NCBI GenBank assembly: GCA_001875425.1
Contig: MIYU01000001.1
Span: 62,001-126,000, forward strand
Reading direction: 5' to 3'
From: Marine Group III euryarchaeote CG-Bathy1
GTDB taxonomy: Archaea; Thermoplasmatota; Poseidoniia; MGIII; CG-Epi1
Length of the DNA: 64,000 bases
Shown here: one piece after another, positions 35,343 to 46,176 of the stretch
Layout of the letters: every line of letters begins with the position of its first letter
Position numbering within the stretch: the first letter of the stretch is position 1
Program-made: the position numbers and the translations under genes
The notes under the pieces: model-generated
What the model saw: only the letters and a program-made list of their open reading frames with translations
What the model was told of the DNA's origin: nothing
Database searches by the model: none

Positions 35343-38300
35343 TTTCCACAGTTTCTTCATGTTTTAAATTCCATTCTAAACCAAAATGCAACTGCCTAGC
35401 CCACGCTTCTATCACGTATCTTTCATGTCTTTCACCTATGAAATGTGTTACAGTCATTTCCTTTCCACTTCTTCGTACTTTGAAAACTCCTGTACATTTA
35501 GATCCATTGAAAACACTATGACACGTGCCCAATCCATATTTTTGTTTAATATTTTCGGATAAATATTGAGACAACCTGTCAGTTGCATGCAATACAAAGC
35601 TTCCTTTGAATTCCTTTCCTTTAATTTTTTTCAAATCTTTTTTAAGGCACCACACGAGCATTTCATTATTTTTCCACATAAACCCTTTTGTTAATTCGTT
35701 TTCTTCTACTAAACGGTACAAAATACTTCTTATTTCTGACATCGGCATTTCGCCCTTTAGTACATGTCCCAAATTCTCTGCAGATACCATGCCATAATTT
35801 TCTACAATTCTACGAACAATAAAGTAGCGCGCTTCTCCCCTTTCCATAACTCTTTCTGGAGGTAAGGCTCTATAATATCCTCGAGGAGTTCTAACAACGT
35901 GTAAGCTTCTGTATAAACGATCTATTCTAGCTTTAAACGTAACAGGGTCTAACCCACTTCTTTTCATCAATTCATCTTTCGGAAGTCCATCCTTCGAGTT
36001 TGCATGAGTTATAATTATTTCGTCCCCCTCTTCTTTGGAAATATTGCGTGCATCTCTGTATATCATTGCATCTTCTAGTGTACAATATGTTGAATATGAC
36101 GGTATCATATTTCCTCTTACTATTTCCATTTCATCACTATAATCTTTCGGATGGGACCATCTTCCATTTACTCTTAAAGATAATTCAAATTCAGATCGAA
36201 CGCCTCCAAATTTAGAAAAAACTTCTTTCGCCGTTTTGAATCTATTTTTTGGATGGATATGTTGATTCCATAATAAATATCCGTTCACTTCTTCTTCATT
36301 AAATTCAACATCAATTATCGGACCACTCACTAGCCAATTTCTTATTTTACTGTATCCATTCTTAATTAAAATATCGGTAATGTTTGTCGGTACATCTTTA
36401 ATTTCCTTCCCATTTATTACTTTTATTCTTATCAAATCATTATGAAATTCTTTCAAGTATCCAGCATGCTCTTTGATAGCTTGAATAACTTCTTCCAATA
36501 TTTCCCAATCATCTAGAACTATTTCTCTTATATCTAAAAGTCCAGACATAGGCCAAGCCTCTAGGTATCCTACCAAATCTCCTCCTCGTATTATCGGGTG
36601 TGTCCATTCTTCTCCATATTTTGCATATGCTTCTTTCTTAACATGAACCATATACGGATCTCTCCATCCAAGTACTCTCGTTTTAATTTCCTTATTTTCT
36701 TTATTAATTTTTCCAATTTCTTTAGACAACACATACATGAATTGCCTAGTAGAACTCGCGACAACAATTTTCGAGAGCATTCCTTCATTTTGTTTATTTT
36801 CTATTATATTTTTTAAACTGGTTAGCGGCAAACCAGTTTCTCTTTTTATTTCTAATAAGGGCAACGGTCCAAAAGCTCCAATAACTTGCAATACTAAGTC
36901 ATCTGCTGCATTTTCATCAGCATCGTATTCAGGTAAGATACTATATTTATTTTGCGTTGTCCACAAGCTTCTATTTCTTTCTTTAATATGTCTTTGTATT
37001 TGCAAACTCTCTTCTAGATCTCTCAAAGCAGGCTCTATTTTTTCTGTAGATGTTTCCAATCGTTTAGCCATTTCAGTTTTAGTTAATGGCTTACTATAGT
37101 TCATTAATTCTAAAATATTGTTCTGTATCGTCCCCCTTACTTCTCGTTTGTATAATTTTTGATACATACCTACTCTGTTTATGGGGCAATAACTCAATTT
37201 TCCAGCTCTAAATCTACCTTGAAGTACTTGTCCGGTTTCAATCATTTCCCACCATTCTTTCAAATTTTCACTTTTCAATCTGTAATATGCATAACGAGCC
37301 GAACTTATTTCGCCATAATTATTAAAAAATTCTTTAATATTATTATGTTTCTTAAACATTTTATTATCAAGATATATTCTTAATTTTCTTTCCGTTACGA
37401 CTTCTAATTTACTATTTGTTTGAGCTTCTAAGTATATTATATCTTCAGCTAGTAAGTATTGGGTTTTTTGATTTCCTAAAGTAAAATCACTTCCTTGTAC
37501 TGCACCTCGTTCTTCTAATTCATACAAACTTTGTTCAATTATTTTTTCAGGTATGTTTAACGATATAGATATTTCATCTACAGTCATAGGTCCTTTATTT
37601 CCTATTATCATTTTCAATAACCAATCCAAAGATTTTTCATATGAACTTTCTAAAGGAAGTTCTCGATATATCGGCGTTCCATCATATAATCTTTTGATTA
37701 AATATGCACTTTCCAATTCTGAAATAATTTCCTTTTTAATTCGTTTTTTACCATTCTTGATTCTTTGTAAACTATCTTTTATTTCTTTATTCATTTTTAT
37801 TGTTTTAGCATATACTGTTCTATATTTGGATACATTTTCCGGAGTTGTGTATGTAATTTCTTTTTTTCCTGTCCAAACAGATTCTAAAACACCGTCCTTA
37901 ATCGCTTCTTCACATATTTCCTTTATCTCTGTAGGTTTAACTTCGGATATTTTATACACTAAATTTTCTCCACTTCCAAAAAGATTTATCCCACCGCAAT
38001 TTCGTATTGCTTCTATCAAACTCTTTTTCCCTTCTATACTAGGTCTTTTTTCATTGAAGTAACTTTCTACGGTACTCTTTTCAAATCTAGCTTTCAGCTT
38101 TCCATCTTTCTCAACAACTTTCTTCAGAACTACGTCGTGTAATTCTCTAAGAAGTGCAGATCTATCTTCCATCAGAACTATATCGGTAAGTCCCGCTAGT
38201 ATGACTCCATGAGCAAACGGGGTGGGTGTTATTGAATAATCTCTTATCTCTACTTCTCTTTCTCCATTTTTCAATTCATTAATTATATTTTGTGCATTTT

Positions 38301-40725
38301 TCAAATCAAATGCATCATACATTATTTCCCTATATGCCTCATCCAGTATTGGAAACGTTTCTATTTCATTTAAAGCTTCCAAAACTTGGGAAGTTCGAAG
38401 TTGCTGTCTAGGGAGTGAAATCTCTCTACCTTTGTAATTTTTCAATACCATAAATGATCTATTTGCACAATGTCTAAATCTTTGGGCAAATAATTCACTT
38501 TTACTTATAGCTCTTCTAACAGTCGTTTTCAATTCACAATCTTTAATTATCTTTTCAACTTCTTTGATTTCTATGCCTTTGGGCATTGTTAACATAAAAG
38601 AATCATCATTCAGTGTCACTCCAATATTACTTTCCATTTTTCTTCCAAGCTCATATGCAAGCGCATGAGACATTGCTTCGTTTACTCTTCGTCCAAACGG
38701 GAAATGAAAAATTATACACTTTCTACTTCTATTGTCTATATATCCTTCCAACATCAATTTTTTATCAGAAGGTATAAATTTACACATTCTTTTCTGTTCT
38801 CTCAAATGAGAAATTATAGTCTTAGATGAACCAGAATCAATCCGGTATTTTTCCGATAGCCATTTTTCTAAATCTTCATCCATTTCTTCTATTTCATCAC
38901 CCATCTCTTCTATTTTATCAGATATTTCACCTCTAAATCTTCCCACAGCTTCACTCAAATCAAAAGATCTAGGTAGCGTTTCTCCAGACCAAGAAGGAAT
39001 GGTTGGTTTTCTTCCTAATCCATCTTTTACATTAACTCTGGTTCCTTCAGTTTGTATGTATTGGTAAGTTCTTCCACCCAAAACAAAAATATCATTTCTA
39101 TTCAATTTCTCCACAAATTTCTCAGAAAGATTCCCTATATTCGTCCCCCTTCCTTCAAGAACAACTCTGTAATTAATTTCTTGAGGTATGGTTCCAATAT
39201 TCATATTATATATTTGGCGCGTCCCTCTTTTCACTCCAAACGTATTTTCTTCAATATCTAACCATATTTTCGGATATATTCCATGTTCAGACATTCGTTC
39301 GCTTCCTAGAAAATCAATAATTTCGTCATACTCCTTTCGTTCTATATTTCTGTAGGGATACGAGCCTTTAATCACCTCAAAAGCTTCATTAATATTCCAT
39401 TCTCTTTCTAAGGACATACCCACTATACATTGCGCTAACACATCTTTCGGACATTCAGGAATAGATACTCTGTCGATTATTCCATCATATGCCGATCTAA
39501 CTAATACCGCACATTCAATCAAATCATCAGGATCACAAACCAATAACCTACCTTTAGATATCTGTTTTATTGCATGCCCTGCTCTACCAATTCGTTGTAA
39601 ACCCTTTGCAATCGATTTAGGAGAACCTATTTGCACCACTAAATCTACAAATCCTATATCTATACCTAGCTCCAAAGATGTGGACGTTACTACTGCATCC
39701 ATTTTCCCTTCTTTCAATTCTTGTTCTACTTCTAGACGAATTTCTTTAGATAATGATCCATGGTGCGCAGCTACACGTTCCAATCCCCTTTGTTTAAGCT
39801 CTAAACCTACAGATTCCGTAGCTGCCCTAGTATTCGTAAATATTAACGTCGTTCTATGATCTTTAACTAATTCGGCTAATCTATCATACATTTTTTTACG
39901 AACAAGTTCGGTAGATACTTCAGTTAAATCATCAACAGGAGATATTACCTTCAAATCTAATTTCTTTCTTTCTTTAATATCTACTATATTTACAGGTCTA
40001 GGCTTTCTTTGTTCATACCCTCCTAGGAAATTTGCAATAGTTTCTATCGGAGCTTGAGTTGCAGAAAGCCCAATTCTGGTAGGTTCTTTTTCTAATAGTG
40101 CATTCAATCTTTCTATTGAAAGTGATAAATGGGTTCCTCTTTTATTATTCGCAAGGTCATGTATCTCATCTATTATTATGTATCTAAGTTTTCTCATATG
40201 CTCTTTAAATTTAGTTGATGAAATCAGTAATCCCAAACTCTCTGGCGTCGTAATCAATATATGAGGTGGTTTTCTAGACATCTTCGCTCTTTCACTAACG
40301 GTAGTATCTCCAGATCTAACACCAACTTCTATTTTCGGGACATCATAATTTCGTCTAGCTGCTAATTCTTCTATTTCAGATAAAGGCTCTTTAAGATTTC
40401 TATTTATGTCATTTGCAAGAGCCTTTAACGGAGAAATATAAATTGCATGAATTCCATTTTCCAAACCTTCTTTTTCATGCGTTTCATATAAGTCATTTAT
40501 AATACTTAAAAAAGCAGTCAACGTTTTTCCAGAACCAGTAGGACTCGACACTAATACATTTTCATTTCTTTTAATTATCGGCACTGCATATGATTGCGGA
40601 GGTGTTAATTCTTCAAATTTTTCGTTAAACCATTCACTGATTGCTACGTTAAAATCCTCTAATACTTCATGTTTTTCGTGTCTATTATCTATATATTTTA
40701 CCATACTATCATTCGCGTTAGTCAC
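35335..40725 (-). CDS. lhr: Giant Lhr-family superfamily 2 helicase
   Basis: 1796 residues. The helicase core is N-terminal: Walker A SSPTGSGKT (about residue 60), ITTPESLGLL, the DEIH box IIIDEIHDLANN, LSATQAPI, then FTNTRAATE and QRIGRAGHAI for the second RecA domain. The Lhr WH and beta-sheet region follows. The remaining roughly 900 residues contain several winged-helix-like segments and end in a conserved-looking KVRRSGKEMTVTHFIGERHERYVIEAWA. This is longer than typical Lhr (about 1500). Lhr proteins act in DNA repair and remodelling. The GTG at 40725 is the listed start; ATG at 40704 is possible. Confidence 0.88.
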   Translation of the reverse strand: MTNANDSMVKYIDNRHEKHEVLEDFNVAISEWFNEKFEELTPPQSYAVPIIKRNENVLVSSPTGSGKTLTAFLSIINDLYETHEKEGLENGIHAIYISPLKALANDINRNLKEPLSEIEELAARRNYDVPKIEVGVRSGDTTVSERAKMSRKPPHILITTPESLGLLISSTKFKEHMRKLRYIIIDEIHDLANNKRGTHLSLSIERLNALLEKEPTRIGLSATQAPIETIANFLGGYEQRKPRPVNIVDIKERKKLDLKVISPVDDLTEVSTELVRKKMYDRLAELVKDHRTTLIFTNTRAATESVGLELKQRGLERVAAHHGSLSKEIRLEVEQELKEGKMDAVVTSTSLELGIDIGFVDLVVQIGSPKSIAKGLQRIGRAGHAIKQISKGRLLVCDPDDLIECAVLVRSAYDGIIDRVSIPECPKDVLAQCIVGMSLEREWNINEAFEVIKGSYPYRNIERKEYDEIIDFLGSERMSEHGIYPKIWLDIEENTFGVKRGTRQIYNMNIGTIPQEINYRVVLEGRGTNIGNLSEKFVEKLNRNDIFVLGGRTYQYIQTEGTRVNVKDGLGRKPTIPSWSGETLPRSFDLSEAVGRFRGEISDKIEEMGDEIEEMDEDLEKWLSEKYRIDSGSSKTIISHLREQKRMCKFIPSDKKLMLEGYIDNRSRKCIIFHFPFGRRVNEAMSHALAYELGRKMESNIGVTLNDDSFMLTMPKGIEIKEVEKIIKDCELKTTVRRAISKSELFAQRFRHCANRSFMVLKNYKGREISLPRQQLRTSQVLEALNEIETFPILDEAYREIMYDAFDLKNAQNIINELKNGEREVEIRDYSITPTPFAHGVILAGLTDIVLMEDRSALLRELHDVVLKKVVEKDGKLKARFEKSTVESYFNEKRPSIEGKKSLIEAIRNCGGINLFGSGENLVYKISEVKPTEIKEICEEAIKDGVLESVWTGKKEITYTTPENVSKYRTVYAKTIKMNKEIKDSLQRIKNGKKRIKKEIISELESAYLIKRLYDGTPIYRELPLESSYEKSLDWLLKMIIGNKGPMTVDEISISLNIPEKIIEQSLYELEERGAVQGSDFTLGNQKTQYLLAEDIIYLEAQTNSKLEVVTERKLRIYLDNKMFKKHNNIKEFFNNYGEISSARYAYYRLKSENLKEWWEMIETGQVLQGRFRAGKLSYCPINRVGMYQKLYKREVRGTIQNNILELMNYSKPLTKTEMAKRLETSTEKIEPALRDLEESLQIQRHIKERNRSLWTTQNKYSILPEYDADENAADDLVLQVIGAFGPLPLLEIKRETGLPLTSLKNIIENKQNEGMLSKIVVASSTRQFMYVLSKEIGKINKENKEIKTRVLGWRDPYMVHVKKEAYAKYGEEWTHPIIRGGDLVGYLEAWPMSGLLDIREIVLDDWEILEEVIQAIKEHAGYLKEFHNDLIRIKVINGKEIKDVPTNITDILIKNGYSKIRNWLVSGPIIDVEFNEEEVNGYLLWNQHIHPKNRFKTAKEVFSKFGGVRSEFELSLRVNGRWSHPKDYSDEMEIVRGNMIPSYSTYCTLEDAMIYRDARNISKEEGDEIIITHANSKDGLPKDELMKRSGLDPVTFKARIDRLYRSLHVVRTPRGYYRALPPERVMERGEARYFIVRRIVENYGMVSAENLGHVLKGEMPMSEIRSILYRLVEENELTKGFMWKNNEMLVWCLKKDLKKIKGKEFKGSFVLHATDRLSQYLSENIKQKYGLGTCHSVFNGSKCTGVFKVRRSGKEMTVTHFIGERHERYVIEAWARQLHFGLEWNLKHEETVEIN

Positions 40726-40805
40726 AGACCTAGTATGCGCGTTGGTTTTATCACTTTCCTATACTTTAATAAACTCTATTTACCCCCACTTTCTAAATAC
40801 GATAG

Positions 40806-40882
40806 GCCACCGTAGCTCAGTCTGGTAGATCGATACCTTGGTAAGGTATAGGCCGCGGGTTCAAATCCCGCCGGTGGCTCCA
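40806..40882 (+). tRNA. tRNA-Thr (anticodon GGT), CCA encoded
   Basis: Acceptor GCCACCG pairs with CGGTGGC, the anticodon arm is ATACC-TTGGTAA-GGTAT giving GGT, and the T arm is GCGGG-TTCAAAT-CCCGC. The discriminator is T, and CCA is encoded at 40880-40882. A TATA-like TTTAATAAA lies about 35-40 bases upstream. Confidence 0.95.
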
Positions 40883-40888
40883 TCCTCA

Positions 40889-42907
40889 TTAATTATCAAT
40901 TGGTGCGCCTGTCCACGTTTCCCCTCCAATCACATATTTACTATCTATTTTTTCTGTCCAAATTTCTATACCTTCATATTCTTTACTATCTTTTAATTCA
41001 ATTTTAAATCTATATTCTGAAGTTTCCGTACTCGGCAATCCTACACTCCATATTATGTATCTCCCATCTCTTTTTCCTGGTCTAGGCATCGCTTCTTCTA
41101 CTTCATAATTAGGCACACCTATTCTCATCTTAAAATTCGCTGAACGTTTCCTATAATTAGTAACTTTAATTTCAACACTAACTTGATTTCTTTCTTTCTT
41201 TATTTCTTCTTCTATCAAAACAACATCCATTATTTCTGCAACAACTTTGTCTAAATTCGGAACAGGCATCCCGAGTAAAGCAGACGTTTTTTCTGCCATT
41301 GCAGGAAGTACTTTCTGCACTAATTCAAATTTCTCACTCAATTTTTCTCTTTTTTTCTGTTTCCTAAGATGTCTTTTCAATAATTTTGCATTACTCCTCA
41401 ATGCTAATTTTATTTCTTTATCTATTTCAGGTATATTGGCTATGGCTTCTTTCGCTTCAGAGGTAAAAGGAATGTTCGTAGATGCTACATGTACTAAAAT
41501 CACTACAGGCCCATTAGGCGTCCCCCTTCCTCCTCTTTGTTCTAATCCATATTGTCTCCAATTAACATTCTGTATTGCTTTTGTAATTGCACACCCGCCT
41601 GCTTGATAAAGTAAAGGAACACGATTTGCAAATCTCAAAATTTTAACAGATTGGTCTTTTGGTATATTCCCCCCATAAACCATTCCAACTTCAACTATGA
41701 AAGGGGTTCCAGCAAAAACAGAAGGTTTTCTACTCACCGGAGCTGTATAAAATTCAGGTCGTATTTCTTCTAACACATTCTTAAGGCCGAGTTTAATTAA
41801 TTTTTCACCTATAGGTATCAACGTATCGCTAGCCGGCCCTCTTAGTGACGTTTCTTGAAATGTTTGCAATATATTTTTTGCTTCCCCCCTACTCAAATCA
41901 CCAGGTCTCACTATGGAATCTATGTTTGATTTTTCTAAAATATTTTCAATACTACGTTTTCCTAAAGATGAAAAATCATTCTTTAGAAATTCACCCACTC
42001 TACTACTACTGGTTTCATGCGCCATTCTCATTAATTGGCCCAATTCAACTCCCTTTGGGTGAGGTTTCATACTAGTTTTTGGAACTTCAGGTTTTTCATC
42101 ACTAATCCTTTCAAATTCAGTTTTCTTACCTGAAGGATCATAAAAAATAACAGTTGCATGAGGATTTACAATGGCCGTAGATCGGATATATTCAAAAACA
42201 GACGGCCGTCCTTCTCGATATTTACCTTTCAAGGCGAATTCAATTTTTGTACCACTCATCTTCTCTTCCAATACTCCAAATTCATCAATTTTATTTTCAT
42301 CTCTCCAAACAATTTTTTTGGTTAATGCACTGTCTACAATCCCTCTATTTTTTCTAATATCTAATTTCATTGTTATTTTTGTAGCGCATTCTTCATCCCT
42401 TACTTTCGAAATCACCTCGGCCGACCTTCCTGTCGTTAATTGCCCATACATTATGGCTGCCGAAATCCCAATCCCTTGTTGACCTCTAGATTGTTTCCCA
42501 CTTCCAAATCTCGATCCGTATAATAGTCTACCAAAAACATTAGGAATCTCCTTTTCTATTATTCCTGGACCATTATCTTCAATAGAAATTTTCAATTCTT
42601 CTCCTTCTATTTTATTTATTTTTACAATAATTTCAGGCAAAATACCACCTTGTTCACAAGCATCTAAACTGTTGTCTACTCCTTCTTTTACAGAAGTTAT
42701 TAACGAATGTGCAGGATTGTCAAATCCCAATATGTGTCTATTTTTTTCAAAGAATTCCGATATCGGAATTTCCCTAAGTTTATCAGCAGTTTTATTTTTA
42801 CCCGTTCGCGTTTTCTTTTTCGGCTTCTTCACTTTTTCAGTTTTCTTTATTTCTTCGACAGTTGTATCTTTCTTTTCGAATTCTTCACCAAAAACCGTTT
42901 GCTCCAT
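40889..42907 (-). CDS. top6B: DNA topoisomerase VI subunit B
   Basis: 672 residues of type IIB topoisomerase ATPase subunit. The GHKL ATPase is shown by [32 protein letters not shown] and [17 protein letters not shown]; the transducer by [16 protein letters not shown]-terminal Ig-like beta domain ([18 protein letters not shown]) is present. A Lys/Thr-rich head precedes the ATPase domain. In most archaea top6A is next to it; here the neighbours are tRNA-Thr and topoisomerase III, so subunit A must be elsewhere. Topo VI relaxes and decatenates DNA. Confidence 0.95.
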   Translation of the reverse strand: MEQTVFGEEFEKKDTTVEEIKKTEKVKKPKKKTRTGKNKTADKLREIPISEFFEKNRHILGFDNPAHSLITSVKEGVDNSLDACEQGGILPEIIVKINKIEGEELKISIEDNGPGIIEKEIPNVFGRLLYGSRFGSGKQSRGQQGIGISAAIMYGQLTTGRSAEVISKVRDEECATKITMKLDIRKNRGIVDSALTKKIVWRDENKIDEFGVLEEKMSGTKIEFALKGKYREGRPSVFEYIRSTAIVNPHATVIFYDPSGKKTEFERISDEKPEVPKTSMKPHPKGVELGQLMRMAHETSSSRVGEFLKNDFSSLGKRSIENILEKSNIDSIVRPGDLSRGEAKNILQTFQETSLRGPASDTLIPIGEKLIKLGLKNVLEEIRPEFYTAPVSRKPSVFAGTPFIVEVGMVYGGNIPKDQSVKILRFANRVPLLYQAGGCAITKAIQNVNWRQYGLEQRGGRGTPNGPVVILVHVASTNIPFTSEAKEAIANIPEIDKEIKLALRSNAKLLKRHLRKQKKREKLSEKFELVQKVLPAMAEKTSALLGMPVPNLDKVVAEIMDVVLIEEEIKKERNQVSVEIKVTNYRKRSANFKMRIGVPNYEVEEAMPRPGKRDGRYIIWSVGLPSTETSEYRFKIELKDSKEYEGIEIWTEKIDSKYVIGGETWTGAPIDN

Positions 42908-42994
42908 GATTTTGTATTAATTTAGAGTCCACTTAAGAATTAATCCCGCGCCGTTTACACCTTTTATCTTATCACTTTTTTTATTCGTTTCTTT

Positions 42995-43013
42995 CGGGGG
43001 ACTACGTCCCCCG
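42995..43013. other. GC-rich perfect hairpin in the top6B/topB divergent promoter
   Basis: CGGGGGAC-TAC-GTCCCCCG: an 8-bp perfect stem with a 3-base loop in otherwise AT-rich sequence. It lies about 88 bases upstream of top6B and 58 bases upstream of topB. It could be an operator or an RNA element; nothing decides. Confidence 0.5.
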
Positions 43014-43070
43014 GTTTCAAAATAGGCAGCAGAAAGTTTTAAGTTGTACGTTTTGACAAATTACCCGTTC

Positions 43071-45788
43071 ATGCCCCAAGTCATAATTTCTGAGAAGCCG
43101 AGCGTTGCTGCTGATATCTCTAACGCTTTAGGGGGGTTAGACAAAAAGGATGGATGGTTCGAATCCAGTGATTATTTAGTCACTTGGGCAATTGGACACA
43201 TGTTAGAATTAGTTCCTCCTGAAGATTACAAAGAAGAATGGAAAAAATGGTCTATGAAAACTTTGCCCATTATTCCAGAAACCTTCAAATCAAAATCATA
43301 TAAAGATAAAGGAAGAAAAAAACAATTATCAACAATATTGTCATTAATTAAACGCGATGATGTAGATTCTATAATTAATGCGTGCGACGCTGCACGTGAA
43401 GGGGAACGTATTTTTCAAGAAATTTACCGCCATTCACGTACTGCCAAACCGTACAAGCGTTTATGGCTTCAATCTATGACGCTAGATTCTATTAGAGATG
43501 CGTTTCAAAATTTAAAATCGGGTGAAGAAATGCATCCGTTAAGGGATGCTGCCGATTGCCGTGCAGAAGCAGATTGGTTAATCGGTATGAATGGTACAAG
43601 GGCGTGCACAGTCCGTCTCAGACAGAACAAAAAACGAGCCGGTCAACCTGCGTGGTCCGTTGGTCGAGTTCAAACAGCAACACTCGCCATAGTTACTGAT
43701 CATGAACTATCTATTTTATCACATATTCCAAAGCCATTTTGGAAATTAAATGTAAATGTTAATCTAGATAATGAATCATGGGTTGCTTTTTGGGAAGGTA
43801 AAGGCAATGATGAAGGCGCCGACAAACAATTAATTTTTACCGATGAAGAACGTTCAACCTTAAAATCAATTTTATCGTCCGATAGTAACGTCACCGTCAT
43901 CGAAGAAAGAAAAAATAGAAATGAGAATCCTCCGTTACCATTCGATTTGACCACTTTGCAAAAAACTGCAAACAGAATGTGGAGCTGGCCTTCTAAAAAA
44001 ACACTAAGCGTTGCCCAATCTCTTTACGAATCTCAAAAAGCGATTACGTATCCTAGAACGGATTCTCGTCATCTTCCTAATGCAATGAGGGAACAAGTGC
44101 AGAATATTATCAATTCATTAGTACCTCATACTTCTTTAGGGGTTCACGCCACAAGATTAATCGATAATGGATTGCAAAATGAGGCCAGAATATATGATGA
44201 TAACAAAGTCTCAGATCACTTTGCCATAATTCCAACAGGCGTTCTCTCTTCAAATTTAAACAAAGACGAAACTAGTTTATTTATTTTAATATGTAAACAG
44301 TTTTTAGCCGCGTTTCATCAACGTTCTGTTTGGATTAATACAACTAGAATTGCAACCAAAGAAAATCAAAGATTTATAGCCAGACAGAAGAAACTAGAAG
44401 AAGTTGGTTGGAGGGCTTTATTCCCTCCTAAACAGGATTTCGACCCTTGGAATATTCTATCATCAGAGGAGCACATAGGTACTTTCTCTAATCATGATTT
44501 CGAAGAAGGTCTAACAAAACCAAAAGGACGTTTCACCGAAGCTGCTCTTTTGGCACGTATGGAAGGTGCAGGAAAAGATATCGAAGATGAAAGTTTGAGG
44601 GACGTTTTAAAATCAACAAAAGGATTAGGTACGCCAGCAACACGTGCAGATACTATTGAAAAACTAATCAACCGCCAATATATTTCTAGGCTAAGAGGTA
44701 ATACCTTTAGAGCTACTTTTAGAGGTATAAGATTAATAGAAACACTTAGAAGAGTCCCAGTAGAATGGCTTACTTCACCCTTATTGACTGGAGAAATGGA
44801 ATCTACGCTTAGGGATGTACAACAAGGAAACATTGCACGTTCTATCTATATGGACGAGGTAATCAATAAAACTACAGAAATGGCCTCTTCCATGGATACT
44901 TATAAAGCTCAAGAACTTTATTCAGATGCATCGCCCGTTGCATCTTGTCAATGTTCTCAAGGAGAAGTAGAAGAAACAGCATTATTCTATAAATGCGAAC
45001 AATGCAGCTTTATAATTTGGAAAGATTCTTCAGGTAGATATTTCGATCGTAATACAGTTTCTAGACTATTGTCTGACACAAAAATAGAAGATTTACACGG
45101 GTTCTTCGGTCAAAATGATAATGAATATACAGCAACTGTTTCTATCACAAAAGAAGGCATTTCTGTTGCAAGCACTTCTTCTGATTTGGCACCACAATCT
45201 GTAAATCAAGAATCTTTAGGTTCTTGTTCTTTATGCGGTGAAGGAAAAGCACAGGAAACGCCTACTCATATTGTTTGTACAACTGATTCTTGTAAATTAG
45301 AAATTCCAAGAGAGATTAACAAAAGGAAAATGTCACGGGATGAATTACAACACCTCATTTCAAATAGAAAAACACCCGCACTTGAAGGTTTCATAAGTCG
45401 CTATGGAAAACCATTTTCTGCTTTTATTACTTTGAAAGATAATGGAAGAATAGGTTATGAATTTCCACCAAGAACGAATTCACGTCAAGCATCTCTCATC
45501 CAGTATGACGTGTCACCCGGTGTTGTTGCAAATTGTCCTTCAACTGACGTAGGTATTGTAGAAACACCCACACATTTTAGTGCAGAATCAAATGATAAAG
45601 GCTGTAATATAGAAATTCCAAGGACTCTGTGTAAAAGAGAATTAACTCGTTCCGAGGCTGCGATATTGATTGCTAGAGGTGAAGTCGGACCATTTGAAGA
45701 TTTCACATCTAAAAATAATAAACCATTTACAGCATCTATTTTCCTTAAGAAAAATGGAAAACCCGGATACAAATTCCCACCTAGATAA
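43071..45788 (+). CDS. topB: Type IA DNA topoisomerase, bacterial TopB (topo III) type
   Basis: 905 residues from the ATG at 43071 (MPQVIISEKPSVAADI); the track's start nine codons earlier is unlikely. The TOPRIM domain has EKPSVA and CDAAREGERIF, and the catalytic tyrosine lies in ITYPRTDSRHLP. The opening and the GHMLELVPPEDY region match bacterial topoisomerase III rather than archaeal TopA. The C-terminus has a CxC/CxxC ribbon (ASCQCSQGEVEET) and two repeats ending GKPFSAFITLKDNG and NKPFTASIFLKKNG. It probably decatenates single-stranded intermediates. Followed two bases later by the CoA-binding gene. Confidence 0.92.
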   Translation: MPQVIISEKPSVAADISNALGGLDKKDGWFESSDYLVTWAIGHMLELVPPEDYKEEWKKWSMKTLPIIPETFKSKSYKDKGRKKQLSTILSLIKRDDVDSIINACDAAREGERIFQEIYRHSRTAKPYKRLWLQSMTLDSIRDAFQNLKSGEEMHPLRDAADCRAEADWLIGMNGTRACTVRLRQNKKRAGQPAWSVGRVQTATLAIVTDHELSILSHIPKPFWKLNVNVNLDNESWVAFWEGKGNDEGADKQLIFTDEERSTLKSILSSDSNVTVIEERKNRNENPPLPFDLTTLQKTANRMWSWPSKKTLSVAQSLYESQKAITYPRTDSRHLPNAMREQVQNIINSLVPHTSLGVHATRLIDNGLQNEARIYDDNKVSDHFAIIPTGVLSSNLNKDETSLFILICKQFLAAFHQRSVWINTTRIATKENQRFIARQKKLEEVGWRALFPPKQDFDPWNILSSEEHIGTFSNHDFEEGLTKPKGRFTEAALLARMEGAGKDIEDESLRDVLKSTKGLGTPATRADTIEKLINRQYISRLRGNTFRATFRGIRLIETLRRVPVEWLTSPLLTGEMESTLRDVQQGNIARSIYMDEVINKTTEMASSMDTYKAQELYSDASPVASCQCSQGEVEETALFYKCEQCSFIIWKDSSGRYFDRNTVSRLLSDTKIEDLHGFFGQNDNEYTATVSITKEGISVASTSSDLAPQSVNQESLGSCSLCGEGKAQETPTHIVCTTDSCKLEIPREINKRKMSRDELQHLISNRKTPALEGFISRYGKPFSAFITLKDNGRIGYEFPPRTNSRQASLIQYDVSPGVVANCPSTDVGIVETPTHFSAESNDKGCNIEIPRTLCKRELTRSEAAILIARGEVGPFEDFTSKNNKPFTASIFLKKNGKPGYKFPPR

Positions 45789-45789
45789 T

Positions 45790-46176
45790 ATGGTCCTAAA
45801 AAAACTTCAAGATAGTAACGCCTCAATAGCAATAGTCGGAGCGTCCAATAATTCAGAAAAATTCGGTAATCAAATTTACAAAGATTTACGTTCTAAAGGT
45901 TTCAAAGTTTTTCCAATCAATCCCAAAGAGAAATTCATTGAAGGGGATAAAGTATACTCCTCATTATCTGAATTACCAAATAACGAAAGTATTGTAAATT
46001 TCGTAGTACCTCCAAAAGTCGCGTTGTCTATCGCCAAAGAAGCATTTCAATTAGGTTTTCAATATCTCTGGTTTCAACCAGGTTCCGAAAGTAAAGAGTT
46101 AAAAGATTGGCTATCTACTTTAGAAAATATACACAGCCTTACAGATTCTTGTATAATGGTCCAATCATTGAATTAA
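45790..46176 (+). CDS. CoA-binding domain protein (YccU-like)
   Basis: 128 residues from the ATG at 45790, one base after the topB stop. The Rossmann-like CoA-binding fold shows in IAIVGASNNSEKFGNQIYKDL, FKVFPINPKEKFI and FQYLWFQPGSES. Single-domain proteins of this type are common in bacteria and archaea, and their role is poorly defined. The track start at 45670 would overlap topB by 119 bases in another frame and is not likely. Confidence 0.8.
   Translation: MVLKKLQDSNASIAIVGASNNSEKFGNQIYKDLRSKGFKVFPINPKEKFIEGDKVYSSLSELPNNESIVNFVVPPKVALSIAKEAFQLGFQYLWFQPGSESKELKDWLSTLENIHSLTDSCIMVQSLN

Noticed and set aside
35606-39261. Many short ORFs within the Lhr gene on both strands
   Set aside because: The Lhr frame has helicase motifs and a continuous 1796 codons; the small frames are Phe/Ile/Ser-rich shadows.
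43071-45788. TOPRIM motif DAAREGE in topB lacks the second Asp of the classic DxDxE
   Set aside because: From memory, bacterial topoisomerase III proteins often have DAGREGE here, so a small residue in that place is not evidence of inactivation.
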